From assembly GCA_013398955.1 (NCBI GenBank), contig VWPU01008508.1:1-64000 (forward strand): DNA of 64,000 bases, given 5' to 3'. The position numbers were made by a program, and so were the translations under genes. Origin of the DNA: Callaeas wilsoni. Its lineage: Eukaryota; Chordata; Aves; Passeriformes; Callaeidae. The notes under the pieces are model-generated. The model was not told the DNA's origin, ran no database searches, and was given only the letters and a program-made list of their open reading frames with translations. Position 1 is the stretch's first letter. Each line of letters opens with the position of its first letter. Below are positions 12,028 to 23,640 of this stretch, piece by piece.

Positions 12028-13639
12028 ATTCCTCATCCCCCCTCTTAATTTAACTTTAATCTTTTCTACACAGAGCTTTATCTGGCTCCTCTTCCCATCC
12101 CCTCGTCTTGGCGCTCCAGAGTGGCAGTGCACTGTACCCATATGCCCAGAGACAGGTGCTTTGTGCACTCCCGGGATGCCACACTTATTAATATTAAGGA
12201 CAATGGTGCTATGCATCTTCTTGGTGTTGTAAGTTTGGGCTTTTTTGCTGGAGACATGTCAGATCTGTTATATAGCTTTAAGTGGAGCAACGAGTGTAAA
12301 ATTGTTGTGCTGAGTGAAAATATGGAACGTGCAGCATTGGCTGAGACAACTATTAATGTTCTGTTTACTGGCTTCTGGGAGATGCAGCATCTCCATCCTT
12401 TCTGAAGATAGCTTAGTGCAGAGCATCTGAGAGATTAACTAGGAAACACTAGAAACAAACTGCAAATGAATATACTAAGAGAAACGTAAGACAGAGCATA
12501 AAAATTAAATCAGCTGTGAAAGAAAAAACTTGAAAGCAACATAAACAGAGAAAGTAAGGCACCACAAACATTGAGAAGTCAGATATGTGTTAAAAATCAT
12601 AGGTGTACGATATCCAGCTGAGTGACAGTAATGCAATATAAAATTACGTCCTTACTTTTCTTCCAAAGGGTTCCACTGAACAAGCATGTTCTCTTGACTG
12701 TACACTGTGACTGACAGTGCTTCTTTCTTCTCTTCTGCAGCTTCTTTTTCTTTTGGCACTTAAAAGCACTATTTTTAATAAATTGAGGCAAGCAACTCAT
12801 GCTTCCTTTAGCTGCTTTTTTGCTGAGGTACCTCAGGGTGGGAAAGACTTTACATCCCATCACCTTAGAGATTTCCTAACCTGAGCAGGAGGGAAGGGGA
12901 CAGCTTCTCAAATATCCCTTCAGCTATCACAAAAAACACCATCAGAAAGTTACAAGTTCTTGTGCCAGCATTTTCCAGTTGCTATATGTGATCCATGTAG
13001 CTCCTGTGCTTGGTGGACCTTGTGATTTTGGACATTTTTAGTCTGACTTATGTATAAGCTGTAGAGAGAAATAATTGGTTCTTGCAACAGCTTGCAAAGA
13101 GCTAATATTTTATATACATGGTCTTTATTTACAGGGTAAACTCCTCTTCCCTTCTACCAGTGAATAACGTACAGGAACATTTTTTTCTCCAGAAGGAACA
13201 TTGCCAGGATCACCCTGGCAAAGTGAAGTGATCAGTAATTAACTAATCAATGCACAATGACTGCACTGAGATTCTTTGCTTTAGATCTCTGCAGACATGA
13301 ATTTCTTCCTTAATTTATGTCTTTCCATAAAATACCAATATTGCAGGTACATACATGTGTGTGTACACATCCACACATAGATAAAAACATAGGTGATTAC
13401 TAAATTTAACATTTAAACATTTTTAATATAATTATTAAATCTTTAGCTCAATTCATATGCTGGTGTCTATATATCTATTTTATTTAGCTGCATGCTGTCC
13501 CCAACAGCAATTGAAACAAGCTATTTCTTTTTCTACATCTACAAATTAATGCAAAACAGAAATTACCTAGAAAGCCAACCCAAAATCTGATTTTTGGTAA
13601 ACTTCATAGTTATATGTAGGTAGATAGCTGGAAATTTAG
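12028..13639. other. Non-coding stretch, possible retroposed segment at its left end
   Basis: The first 400 bp (to about 12410) are less AT-rich and open in several frames: 12121-12405 on plus, 12078-12290 and 12025-12216 on minus. No family was recognised. Small TG/CA alternations lie near 13350-13380. The remainder shows nothing. Confidence 0.4.
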
Positions 13640-13776
13640 ATAGCCCAGGACACTGTTGGCCCTCCTGGCTGCCAGGACACTACTGGCTCATGGTCAATTT
13701 GCCATCAGCCAGGACCTCGAGGTCCCTTTCTGCGAGGCTGCTCTCCGGCCTCTTGTTTCCTAGCATGAGGCTGTGT
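13640..13776 (-). mobile_element. CR1 LINE, internal reverse-transcriptase-region fragment
   Basis: Read on minus, this matches the part of CR1 ORF2 whose complement has the blocks 'gctggctcatggtcaa' and 'caggtccctttctgc'. It lacks the CR1 3' end on its left, so it is an internal piece. It directly abuts a plus-strand CR1 copy. Confidence 0.8.
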
Positions 13777-14028
13777 CAGAAGAGATTTAAGTTAGAATTT
13801 AGAAAAACATTCTTCACACAGGGAGTGTTTGGGCACTGGAACAGGCTCCCCAGGGAAGTGGTCACAGCACCAGCCTGGCAGAGTTCAAGAAGCAAAGTAA
13901 CCAGGACAGTGCTCTTGGGCACATGGTGTGCCTCGTGGGGACAGTGCTGTGCAGGGGCAGGAGTTGGACTTGATGATCCTTGTGGGTCCCTTCCAGCTCA
14001 GCTTGTTCTGTCATTCTGTGACTGTATG
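13777..14028 (+). mobile_element. CR1 LINE, 3' end fragment
   Basis: Plus-strand CR1 3' region. It shows the block for the conserved C-terminal codons (ttcttcacacagggagtg, gggcactggaacaggctccc), then 'ttggacttgatgatcc' and 'gggtcccttccagctcagc', ending in a tail of TCATTCTGTGA type. The subfamily differs from the 2.7-kb and 44.8-kb copies in the 'cagctcagc' block before the tail. Open frame 13690-14040 is a by-product. Confidence 0.9.
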
Positions 14029-16130
14029 AAACTGTGTTGAAAATGAGGGTGCTCAGAGATCTCAAGAATCTCTCTGAGTAGGTAAGGTTAAAAGTGAGTT
14101 TTGAACCTGGTTCTCTAACCTGGTAGTTACATGAACACCTATGTGATATTTGGATCACCGCGGTTCAAGAACAGTTCCGTGTAAATTCTCGTGATACTTC
14201 TTACCGCAGAATTTTATGTAGTCATAAAGTATAAGACAAAATGTGTTTTTTGAAAGTAATCAGGATTTTAAAAATTGTTATTGTCTAACTTATAAAAGTC
14301 TCAGTCTGGTGAATGGTTTTCCTGATACACCAGGCTAATTGCATAAGTTTCAGTAAACACTATATTTTGTTTCACAGCAATATCATCCAACTATCCAAGA
14401 GCGAGGAAGTCAAGGTCTTGGAGTCAAATTATTTTAAAATTTCAGTCTAATGAAAATGGCATACTAAAAATAAACAAAAGATTGTTGATCCATGAGTTTC
14501 TTACTTTGTATTCAAATATTTTAAACTCCTGGGTACCAGAATTCTGACTCTAAGACACAGTAATGAGGTCTGGCATAGGTAGACAGCTACATTGTTATGA
14601 GGAATAATTGGTTGTAATATGGACTCAGTGCAAACTGCAATTGTACAGAATAAAATGCATTCAACAGAGTATTAGGCAGTGAAAAATTTGAAATCTCTGA
14701 ACTGGCATGTAGAAGCACAAGACACCATAAACAACATCAAAAAAACTTTGCAATACTCATTATAAGGAAAAAACTTAAATAAGTTGACACAAATAAAAAT
14801 AGTTGCTATATTAAAACAGTACATAATACAACATCTATATGATTTATGAGCACAACTCTTTTGAAAATGTGATCAAAAGAAAAAGGTGGATTATGCTCTG
14901 CAATAAATCTCATATACATTTTTTAATCTGACAGAGAAGGTTCCAAATACAAACAATACAGTAAAGATGCTATCATTCCTTTTTTTTTAATACCGGACTA
15001 GAATAACAGGATGTCTCAAGGTCACTGATGGTTTACAATTCTGCTACTGCCAGTTCTGAGCTGCTTTCAGAGAAAGCTTGCCTGGCTCAGACCCTATTCA
15101 GTCATGTCACTGAGGGTGAGATTCATCTGGCCAAATCTAGACATCTCTTTGTATGTGTGGCTAGTGATCTAAAACTCTTTATAATCAAAGGAAAGATTGA
15201 CACCTCTAGGGTGCAATTCATCTCCTCCCAAAGTAGATGCCTAAAGTAGGTCATATGAATCACGCCCTAGAGTGTCTATTTCTTTCTACTAATTATGAAG
15301 GTAACATAGAGGGGGGAGGTCACAGGTAGGTATCTCTGCAGTAGATACCTAAAGATAGGTTAGATTAAAAGCACCCAAATGTCCACCCACAGGAATAAGT
15401 GATTGTAGGAGATGGCAATTGATCACTTTTCACTCTGAACAGATTTTCAATTAAGTTGGTCTGGCCTTGACAATCATCCTGCAGAAGTCCTTTTGTGTAA
15501 TAGAGGGTGTGAAAAAACTGATTAGAAACACATGATAGTGCTTCTAATTATAAACATCAGTTTGATGTAAGTGCTGTTGTAATGAAAGAAGTCACACTAT
15601 CATAGTATGGGCATCTTTGAATACCAACAACTAATTCTTGACTCATGAAAGACTCAACCCTGTTGATCACTCGTGAAAGCTTTACAATAAAGAGCAATAG
15701 CTCTATAGTTCAAATTGATCATTAAGTTTTCTAACACTGCTGTGTTTTTATTGTTTGAAACAATAAAATTGCTTATATTTTAAAATTGTACTCTATTCTC
15801 TTAAACACAGAATTTAAGGCTTTTTGTCACATTCATTCCTTCTAAAAGCAGAAGAAATACAAAGACTTATGGAAATACAGAAGTATTTAAAAGGTCTGTA
15901 ATCCATTTTATTCCCAGAATTCTTAGTAAAATGAACCCAAGGACTGCTTAGTACTATGCTGACAGCTGTAGATTGAAATTATAATGATTTACGGATGATG
16001 AGAGACTCTGTATGTATTTGGCAACATGTGCCAGTGGTTCTGCCACACGTTTTTATATTTCTCTGGTGAATGTTGTTAAGGAACTCATGCAAGTTCATAT
16101 GGAGTTGTAAGGTGGGAGAATGAACTCCTA
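14029..16130. other. AT-rich non-coding stretch
   Basis: No gene or transposon is recognised. A loose inverted repeat (GATAGTGCTTCT near 15537 against AGAAG..CACTATC near 15590) could form an imperfect hairpin. The open frame at 15028-15249 has no recognisable feature. Confidence 0.45.
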
Positions 16131-16400
16131 GCTCCCACTCTGCTCCACACTGTTTGTTTGGTTCTAGAGGTTTACACTGCAGTTCTCTCTCTCCCTGTGC
16201 GTATTTTCAGGGAGCAGTGCGTTCTCCCCAGGGTGGCCACCAGGGCACATCCCAGCTCCCAACCACGAGCAGGGCAGCTGGGGCACCAGTGCAGGGCTGA
16301 AATGGGGTTCTGGGCTATGGGCAGGGTGAGAGGACCACATTAAGGGGTGTATGGTACTGTCAGGGACGGTGCTGCCATTAGGGCCCTGACAGGTTACTGT
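16131..16400. other. Isolated GC-rich island with CTCF-like and G4 motifs
   Basis: About 270 bp, clearly more GC-rich than several kilobases on both sides. It holds TGGCCACCAGGG at 16234-16245, which resembles the CTCF core, and a G-quadruplex motif at 16304-16326 (G runs of 4, 3, 3, 3). It is not a classical CpG island, since few CpGs are present. It could be a regulatory element, a decayed transposon or an exon of an unseen transcript. Confidence 0.4.
16234..16245 (+). promoter_or_regulatory. CTCF-like motif, plus orientation
   Basis: TGGCCACCAGGG matches the left two thirds of the vertebrate CTCF consensus. The following bases (CACAT) depart from the usual GGCGC. This is a motif match only. 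Confidence 0.3.
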
Positions 16401-18407
16401 TACTTTGAACTCACTTTATTAATTTACTGCACTAACTTTTTGTCTAAACTCAGTTTTATGTTTCTTGTAACTGATGAATCAGCTTAGCAGCACGGTAAAT
16501 TTTTTTGCCTATAATTGTATCAAATTAAATTTAATTTGCTTTGATAACCATAATGGAATTAATTTATCTTCTTACCTGGCTTTCAAATTTCTCCATCTTA
16601 TTTTTTCCTTTTCTGATGGAGTTTGCACACACAAAGGTTGCAGTCACTCAAATATATTAAACTCAGTCTATTACTTATACTGAAGATGATCCGTACATGT
16701 TTTACAACACAATTTTTAGACTTCAATATTTACAAGGGACAATCCTCTAATATTAATCTATCATTCCACAGGCAGCTTAAGGAAGCTCTGAAATGAGAAC
16801 AGAAATGTGTTGCATCCTTTGAAAGCAGGTCTTTGCTAAAAGGATGAGGTCAAAAGAAGTCCTTGCTGGTTTCCATGACACATTTGCATAACCAACCTCT
16901 TCTACATTTAAAAAGTCATGAGGCAATTTTTTCTTAGAATATGTAAAGTGCAGTATTTTCTTTCATTAGCTTCACTACTAATGTTTTCTTAAAATAAATT
17001 TAAGCATAGTGATATCCAACTGAAAAGTCACACTTGAATTAAAAATCTTAATGTTAGTCTTACAGTTAATACTAACCTATTTATGTGGGTATTGAAAATT
17101 TAGTATTAATGAATTATATTTCAATAATTATTATGTTTTTCAAGATTTCATAGATGAGTAGATTTCAAAATCAGAAGAGTAAACTGTGACATCTAAGAAA
17201 GACTGAAAAAGTCTTTTAATAAAATTTTAAAAAAAAGTTATATGATATCAAGAACAAAAATAGAATCAGAAAATTAGAAATTTATACGACCACTAACAGG
17301 CTTAAGATTTTTTATAGTGATATGAAAGTATTTTTCAGGATTTTACAGTCAATGTGTTAGCAGTCTGTTATGGATGTCAAACATGGAAGAAATTCAATAT
17401 AGAGAAGATAACACAATTACTCTGATGACATCTAGACCTTCTGAGTCTATACTTATGTTGTGTATATTTTAGAAATGAATTGTTAAAAATTAGGAAATTA
17501 TCTAATTTATTGCCTATCAAAATGTAATGTAACTTATAATTGTCAAACACCTTAAGTACTACTTTTACTATCTGGTTATATATATCTTCAAATATTTGTA
17601 AAATACTCTAAATTTTTGTGTGAATAGTCTCTTTTCCAACACTTCTTATAAGATCTGTTACTTAAACTTCCTGAAAGCCTTGCCTGCCCTTCTCTGAACT
17701 TTTCCTAATATATACTTTTCAGAAAGATAGGTTCCACAAGACTGTAATTTTTTTTGAGTTATATCTGTTGTACTTAAATTGATGGTAAGAATATCCATTG
17801 TAAAGCCAGAATACAACAGAAGATGGGCTTTCAGTGGAGAAAAATGAAAATTAAAAGCAACCACCAGAAAAAGCTGGAGAATGAATGTAATCAAACTAAT
17901 GTGAGTGATGCAAATTTTTGCATTGCCAAGTGTTTGATTTTTTTTTTTTTTGGCTTTCATAAGTCAATTCTATTATAAACTAATTTGGAGAGAGAACATC
18001 TGATTCTTGGAGATTATCTTTCAGCACAGCATGCGAGAATTTGATCTACATTTCTGTGTGACAGTAGCAGGAGCTGCATGTCAAAATCCCCATTTGCCAT
18101 CTATAGTCGTTACTAAACACAATCAATCACACGGCACTTGTGTGTCTACTGCACCAGCTTTTCAGCCAGGAAGCTACTTGTACTTCAATATTTTATTTAT
18201 AAACTTGTATATAAACACATACATCTGATTTTAAGCAGAATCCCCCTAAAATGACAATGAGAAATTTTTTCAAAACAGACGTTTTTGAAATTCTCATCAC
18301 AGTTCCATTTGAGCTTGGTAATTTAAAATGAAAAGAAATAGGACTTATTTCACCAAGAAAAAAGAAATGGAGTGTGGAAGAATTCTTAGAGCAGAATGGA
18401 CATGGTC
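16401..18407. other. AT-rich non-coding stretch
   Basis: Very AT-rich unique DNA, especially 16900-17650. No gene or transposon is recognised. A T run lies at about 17939-17952. The minus-strand frame 17658-17960 ends in this run and looks like a chance opening. Confidence 0.5.
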
Positions 18408-18784
18408 TGTAACTGAACGTACTGAACAAGCCAGGCTTAGCAGGGCCTGCTCGCCCTGAGTGCTGTGAGATTAGCATGATTTAGTGCTGAGAGTGTTCTT
18501 GAGGTGTCCTTGAGAAAAAGAGGAGGTTTAACGGGATTCGATAACCGCAAGCTGGGAGGAGGGAGGACACTTGTTTGCCACGTTAACCAATTAGTAAACA
18601 GTAGAGAGTTGTGGTTGTACTTAAGTATCCAATCATAGAGTTAGTTATAGTGTGTGGACGACTTGTGACTAGTTGGAAATGCTACATTATCCTGCTGGTT
18701 TTGAGCAATAAACAAGAACGCTATCTAACCTCAACGGTGTTTGTCGTTACTCAGCTCCCATCCTCAGAAGAGGTCCCTGCTTCA
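18408..18784 (+). mobile_element. Probable solo LTR of an endogenous retrovirus
   Basis: A roughly 375-bp block has LTR architecture in plus orientation. Two CCAAT-type motifs lie at about 18589 and 18629. A TATA-like ACTTAAG lies near 18619, a polyadenylation signal AATAAA at 18707-18712, and a short U5 ends in ...GCTTCA at 18784. The ending and the promoter style recall avian alpharetrovirus-like or ERVK-type LTRs. The 5' edge (TGTAACTG at 18408) is a guess from the TG rule, and no clear target duplication was found. No viral genes are attached. Confidence 0.55.
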
Positions 18785-21530
18785 GTGGAGTTCCTCAATC
18801 ATACTGCAGTAGCAATGACCGATGAAAGATTCACTTTGGGTGAGGAAAAGTGTACCATTCACTATTTAATTCTCTTTCTAATTAATTATATATGAGTATC
18901 ATCAAGCCAGTTACAGTACTGCCTTCCCTTCAGGATTTTCCTGGCCTCTTCAGAAGCCAGCAGGCTTCAGTTTTGGCTTAGCAGATATTGTACACTCAGT
19001 TCCTCATAAGGACTCACTGTATTACTTTGTAGTTTCTAGTCAAACCCAGTTTGATAGCTTCTTGTGCTGCTTTCCAAAGCAATAGAAGTGTTTAGCATGA
19101 TAGTGCTGCCTCAGAGTCCAGATTCGAGAAATTCCTTCTGGGACTCATCTGTGTCTCTCGTTTTCAAAGACGCATAAAGCACAAAAGACAATATTTAATA
19201 TTCAGTACGCACTGCCTGGCTGCATTATTGGGATACTGGTGAGATTAACTTCAGCATCTAAGGTTAAGAATCTTGTCTAACTTAGTCAGACTTAATCATA
19301 TTTCCTATGCTCCCTTTAGAATAGATTTGCCTGGTGCGCAAGTAGTATCACAAAAAAGTATGTCTTGGTTGCTTAGAGACCACACACAGAGTTTAGTTAT
19401 AAGTGTTACTTTTAAATAGCTGAAGTTTACTTTAGGTGAGATGAGTTTTTTTCAAGTTTCTCAAAGAAATTAAGACAACAGTGAGACAGAAAAATCTATC
19501 AAGACTGCTTTTATTTGCAAAAGAATCTGTTTCCAGAAAGTTAGGAAAAGAGACATTGCCTCTTTGCAAGCTCAATAGTTTTATGAGAACTCTTGAGAAC
19601 TCTTAAAGAACCGTTCTCTTCAAGAACATAAGATACATAGAGGCAGTCATCTGCAAAGCAAAAAGAAATAGCACATAAAGATGGTCTCTTGTTTATGAAT
19701 TATGAAAAACTGTACGACAGGGAGAAAGGTACTTAGGACTTTTCCTCACTTACTGACATACTAAAACATTGGTTTCAAAGCTGTGACTGTCGGTCTAGGA
19801 GGATAACACAGGTCTACTGTGGCAGTCCATATTGTCTCTTCTGACTCGGTATTTCAGCTTGAGGCTACAACACACACAGAAGGGCACTGATGAGGCTTCA
19901 AAAACTGCAGATTAGATAGACAAAAAGTAAACAAAATAGGCAGAGGCAATGAAAACTGGATCATATTTGTACTTTACATCAGCTGAGTGAACAAGGGTGG
20001 CATTATGCCAAATATTCAGCTTAGGGTTGTGAAGCTGAAACTCACACACTTAGGGAATGCCCTAGAGAATCTACAAATTTTCTTCACTGGTCACATGAAT
20101 ATTAATATTCACAATTTTTGCTTGGGGGAATACGACACAGTAAGTTTCTGATATAAAAAGCTCTCCTTATCTCAAGAGCATGAAAAATAGGAAAGACTCA
20201 CAGATTTAAAAGGATGATTTTTTTAAAAAAGGAAAATGTGTGTTTAGAATTATTTGTCCAAACAATGTTTACTCATCTGCTTACTCAGCTTTACCCAGAT
20301 AGAACATCCTCTGATGAATGCTAAGAAATGTAACAACTGGCAAGTGCAAGTAGAGGCTTCTTTTAGTAGAGGTGGCTGACCACTTTATTGCAGATTATTG
20401 ATGATGGAAGGTTAGTATAATATTGAAATTCTGAATGTAAAGGTCCCAGAAAATATTTTACCTAGCCATATAGCCACATGTTTAGTTGGGATTTTTTAGG
20501 TTTTTTTGTTTGTTTGTTTTACGGTTTTCTTTTTCTGTTATATATGACTCTAAGGATTCTTCCATTGCAAAAACTGTTCTTTTTACTGCTCTAACCACAC
20601 CCACTTTCAGTATGAATGGCTTCTTTTGGTGTTGCAAATGGACTTACTGTAAGAAAAAGTACAGGATGATCTATGACTGAGTTTCATAAATTCAGACCAT
20701 CATACAAGAGCAAAAGATATAAATTGTGAGTAAATTCATTTTTCTATACTTTAGAGACTGACTTTGAACATCCCTTACAAGATCTAAAGTGAAGTCTGGC
20801 ATACAGTGTTACACAAGTATGCAAAATTGTGCTTTGCAGTAATTTGGAACAGTCTTTTACTAAAATCAGACTATGAAGTTGTGATATAATACGTGAAAGC
20901 AGAGAAAAATCTTTAGAGATGCATGGAAGTTGTTGATTTTGTACAGGAGCAATGAGATTTATACATATGAAATCAATTGCAGGGGTGAATAGAGAACCTG
21001 CTTGATAATACTGACCTTGAGACTCATCAAGAACAGCTGAAAGATGTTTCTTGAGTGGCTTGCTATGAAAAATTTCCTTTAACTAATGCTTAAAGTAAAG
21101 ATAAGCTCATAGCTCTCATGATTTTAACTGGAAAACTATCCATATATCCATTGCCACAGGGATCAGCTGTTTATCCAGCTCTATTCTGAGCTACATTATA
21201 TTTACAGGGTGAAAAAAGAAATTAAGGCCTAATATTGAAAATTAACAGCTTCATGTCTTTGGCTGTTTCAAAAAACCAAAAATAGTTCTTTTGCTTCATA
21301 TATAGCAGAAACAAAAGCTAAAAGAATTCTGACTAAGGATTAAGAAAAAAAACCAAAAGCATGGGTATTGGCAAAATATCTCATTAGCAAATCTATTTAT
21401 TATCCAAAGTATGGGTGTTCAGGGTAATTTTTTTAGCCAATAATTGCTTCTTCCCTGCACAATTAGAGAGAGAGCATAATTTTTAACAGTATGGTAATTC
21501 TAGTGGGAACTAAAGAAATAAGGAAAAGGA
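18785..21530. other. AT-rich non-coding stretch
   Basis: No gene or recognisable transposon. A small direct repeat (GAGAACTCTT twice) lies near 19586, and a TTTG-rich run near 20500. The rest is unique AT-rich DNA. Confidence 0.5.
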
Positions 21531-21539
21531 AATGAAAAT

Positions 21540-21668
21540 GAAAGAAAAAGAAAAAGAGAAAAAGAAAAAGAAAAAGGAAAAAAAGAAAAAGAGAAAAAGA
21601 AAAAGAAAAAGGAAAAAAAGAAAAAGAGAAAAAGAAAAAGAAAAAGGAAAAAAAGAAAAAGAGAAAAA
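21540..21668 (+). repeat. Polypurine minisatellite with a 35-bp unit
   Basis: The plus strand is uninterrupted purine from 21540 to 21668, built from AAAAAG hexamers. The landmark GAGAA recurs at 21556, 21591, 21626 and 21661, and GG at 21576, 21611 and 21646, all exactly 35 bp apart. By hand comparison 21545-21668 is a perfect tandem of about 3.5 copies. The frames across it (21532-21906 plus, 21463-21765 and 21500-21721 minus) are low-complexity Lys/Glu or Phe/Ser artefacts. Confidence 0.95.
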
Positions 21669-21814
21669 TAAAGAAAAATTTCTTTGGACATGTATCCAAA
21701 GAAATTGTGTTGATTCTCCAAAATATTGTCATTTTAAAAGGACAAGCACGTTCATCTTGCTGCACATGAAATTAATAAATAAATTGGTAATTGTTTACCA
21801 TATGTGCCACTGGT

Positions 21815-21906
21815 CCCAGAATCACAGAATTATACTGAGTGGGAAAGGCTCCACAGGGACCACTGAGTCCAATTCCTGGCCCTGCGCAAGACCATCCTGT
21901 CAATAG
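21815..21906 (-). mobile_element. CR1 LINE, 3' end fragment
   Basis: About 90 bp match the complement of a CR1 3' end: AATCACAGAATTATACTGAG, then 'gggaccactgagtccaa' and 'cctggccctgc'. It is heavily 5'-truncated and belongs to the subfamily with 'gagtccaa(c)tcctggccctgc' near its end. Confidence 0.82.
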
Positions 21907-23039
21907 CGACTCTTTGGAAACAGTAGCATCTTCTATATTTGAGAAAAATAAACAGACTTTTTCACCTGAACAAGTTTTTAATAGCAGTTACTAAAATTCT
22001 TTTTGCCTTTATTTTTCAGTGGTCCAGATCACGTATTTTATTTTCAGCTTCAGGCGGCATGGTTTATCCAATACTACATTTTGGATTACCTCATTGTCCC
22101 CTTTCTCGTTTTGTCATTTGAAGGAGTTTGTAACATTCTAATCATGAATTTGCTGACAGCTACCATATCCCATCCCAGCTGCACTGGGACTAACTTCAAA
22201 CAGTTCTGTTTGAATTCATCTCAGTAGATTCACATGACCATTCAGATTTCTGCAAACCTTTTAACAGTCTACCTCTTCTTTATTCCTCACGTACATACCT
22301 TCCATTTGCTCTTCTCCAAGTTTTTCATTTTACTTTTTATTTCAAATGTAAAACTCACATCCTTCTTCAAGAAACCTTCTGTGAATTTAGTCTGATTTGG
22401 CTTTTTTTTTGGTAAAAGAAAATTAGGAAAGATCTGTTGATATGCCTTGATATCTGTGTGAGGAAGGACAAAAGGAGATTGCTGACTCTGGAATTTTCTC
22501 AGCTGAATACTGTGCAATAGTACTCTGGTTTAGGGTGAATAGCTGGTGAGTTTAAGGAAATTGTGCTGGGCAATGATTTCTTTTGATAACATCTGTGCTC
22601 TCCAGCAGAGAAAGGCAGAGAGTCACAGGATCTAATTTTGGGAATCCACAGCAGGAGGATGGTTGCAGTAACATCTGTGTGCAGGCACACACAGGAGAAG
22701 TACGCACTTCCAGAGTTCAGTTTAGGGCAGAAGACCTCTTATGCTACCTGAATTGCCTCTGGACGAGCTCCTGGCTCTCTGCTGACCACAGAGGGAGGTG
22801 CCTTTGGCACGAAGTTTAGATGGCAAAAGACAGGGAGCATGAATGTTCCTCAAGAGAACATATGGGCTGCTTTCTAAAACTATGTGCCCTGGCTATTTGT
22901 GTGTCCTGTGGATACCACAGCTTTTGTAGTCATTGACTCTCATTTTCATACTGAGGTTGTTTTGTCTGGGTAAACTGGTTTAGGATCCTACTTCTGAAAT
23001 AATGATGGGGTCTGATTATTAAAAGATGCCTCTGCCTGA
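21907..23039. other. Non-coding stretch
   Basis: No gene or transposon is recognised. A pyrimidine-rich CAG acceptor-like site at about 22018 precedes an open frame (22003-22227), but there is no good donor and no domain. The 22600-22820 patch is somewhat less AT-rich, without identity. Confidence 0.45.
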
Positions 23040-23640
23040 ACTAAGGTACAAACTAGACCATATGCCAAAGTCAATAGCAAGGATTTTATTTAACAGTAAA
23101 TGTGTGTGAGAGAGAGAGAAGTAAGAAGAGAGAGGGGGAAGAAAGAGAAAGACAGTGAGAGAGGAATAAAGAGATTATAATCACCATGACATGGGTGCCT
23201 GCAGCATCCCACTGGCCCTTCTTCTGATCTTCTCAGTGGTGGGGGTCTCGGGGTGTCCTTCTGGAGGTACAGGCCAAGTCCCACATATCAAGAGACATAA
23301 TGTGTCATTCCTGCAACTTGGGATGGCATGTCTGTAAGCAGCTGCTTCCTTTCCTACAGTTTGCCACAGTGGGAATTTCTGTCTGGATAAGTTATCCAGA
23401 TGTGCTTCTCCCTCTTTTTGCTGTCTGCATTCCCACAGTCTGCACGTTGGAAATTTGTCCAGTGTGCTAATGCCAAACCTGTCACCTCTGTGTAGGCCTG
23501 AAATTAACACCTTCCTGTTTTCCCTCTGTGCCTGTTGTGGTGCCTTGTCTTATAGGGACAGTTTTTGAGATGTTTTAGCTGCATTCTTTAAGTCCTGACA
23601 ACCGGGGTAGCTTGGTCAGGTTCAGTGGAGATGTGCTAAT
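23040..23640 (-). mobile_element. LTR-like segment, probably an endogenous retrovirus remnant
   Basis: The block has the layout expected of an avian LTR on the minus strand. A reversed polyadenylation-like TTTATT lies at about 23085-23090. A GA-rich tract follows at 23106-23175, then about 400 bp of less AT-rich sequence. The composition and phrasing resemble LTRs I associate with songbirds, but I could not fix either boundary or find a target duplication. An unrelated GC-richer unique segment remains possible. Confidence 0.33.
23104..23176. repeat. GA-rich simple repeat
   Basis: Mostly GA dinucleotides and AGAA/GGGGA variants, almost pure purine on the plus strand. It lies inside the LTR-like segment. 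Confidence 0.8.

Noticed and set aside
21463..21906. Lys/Glu-rich and Phe/Ser-rich open frames
   Set aside because: They are translations of the AAAAAG polypurine minisatellite.
22003..22227. Possible exon after a TTTTTCAG acceptor at about 22018
   Set aside because: There is no convincing donor downstream and no recognisable protein, although the frame is open and hydrophobic.
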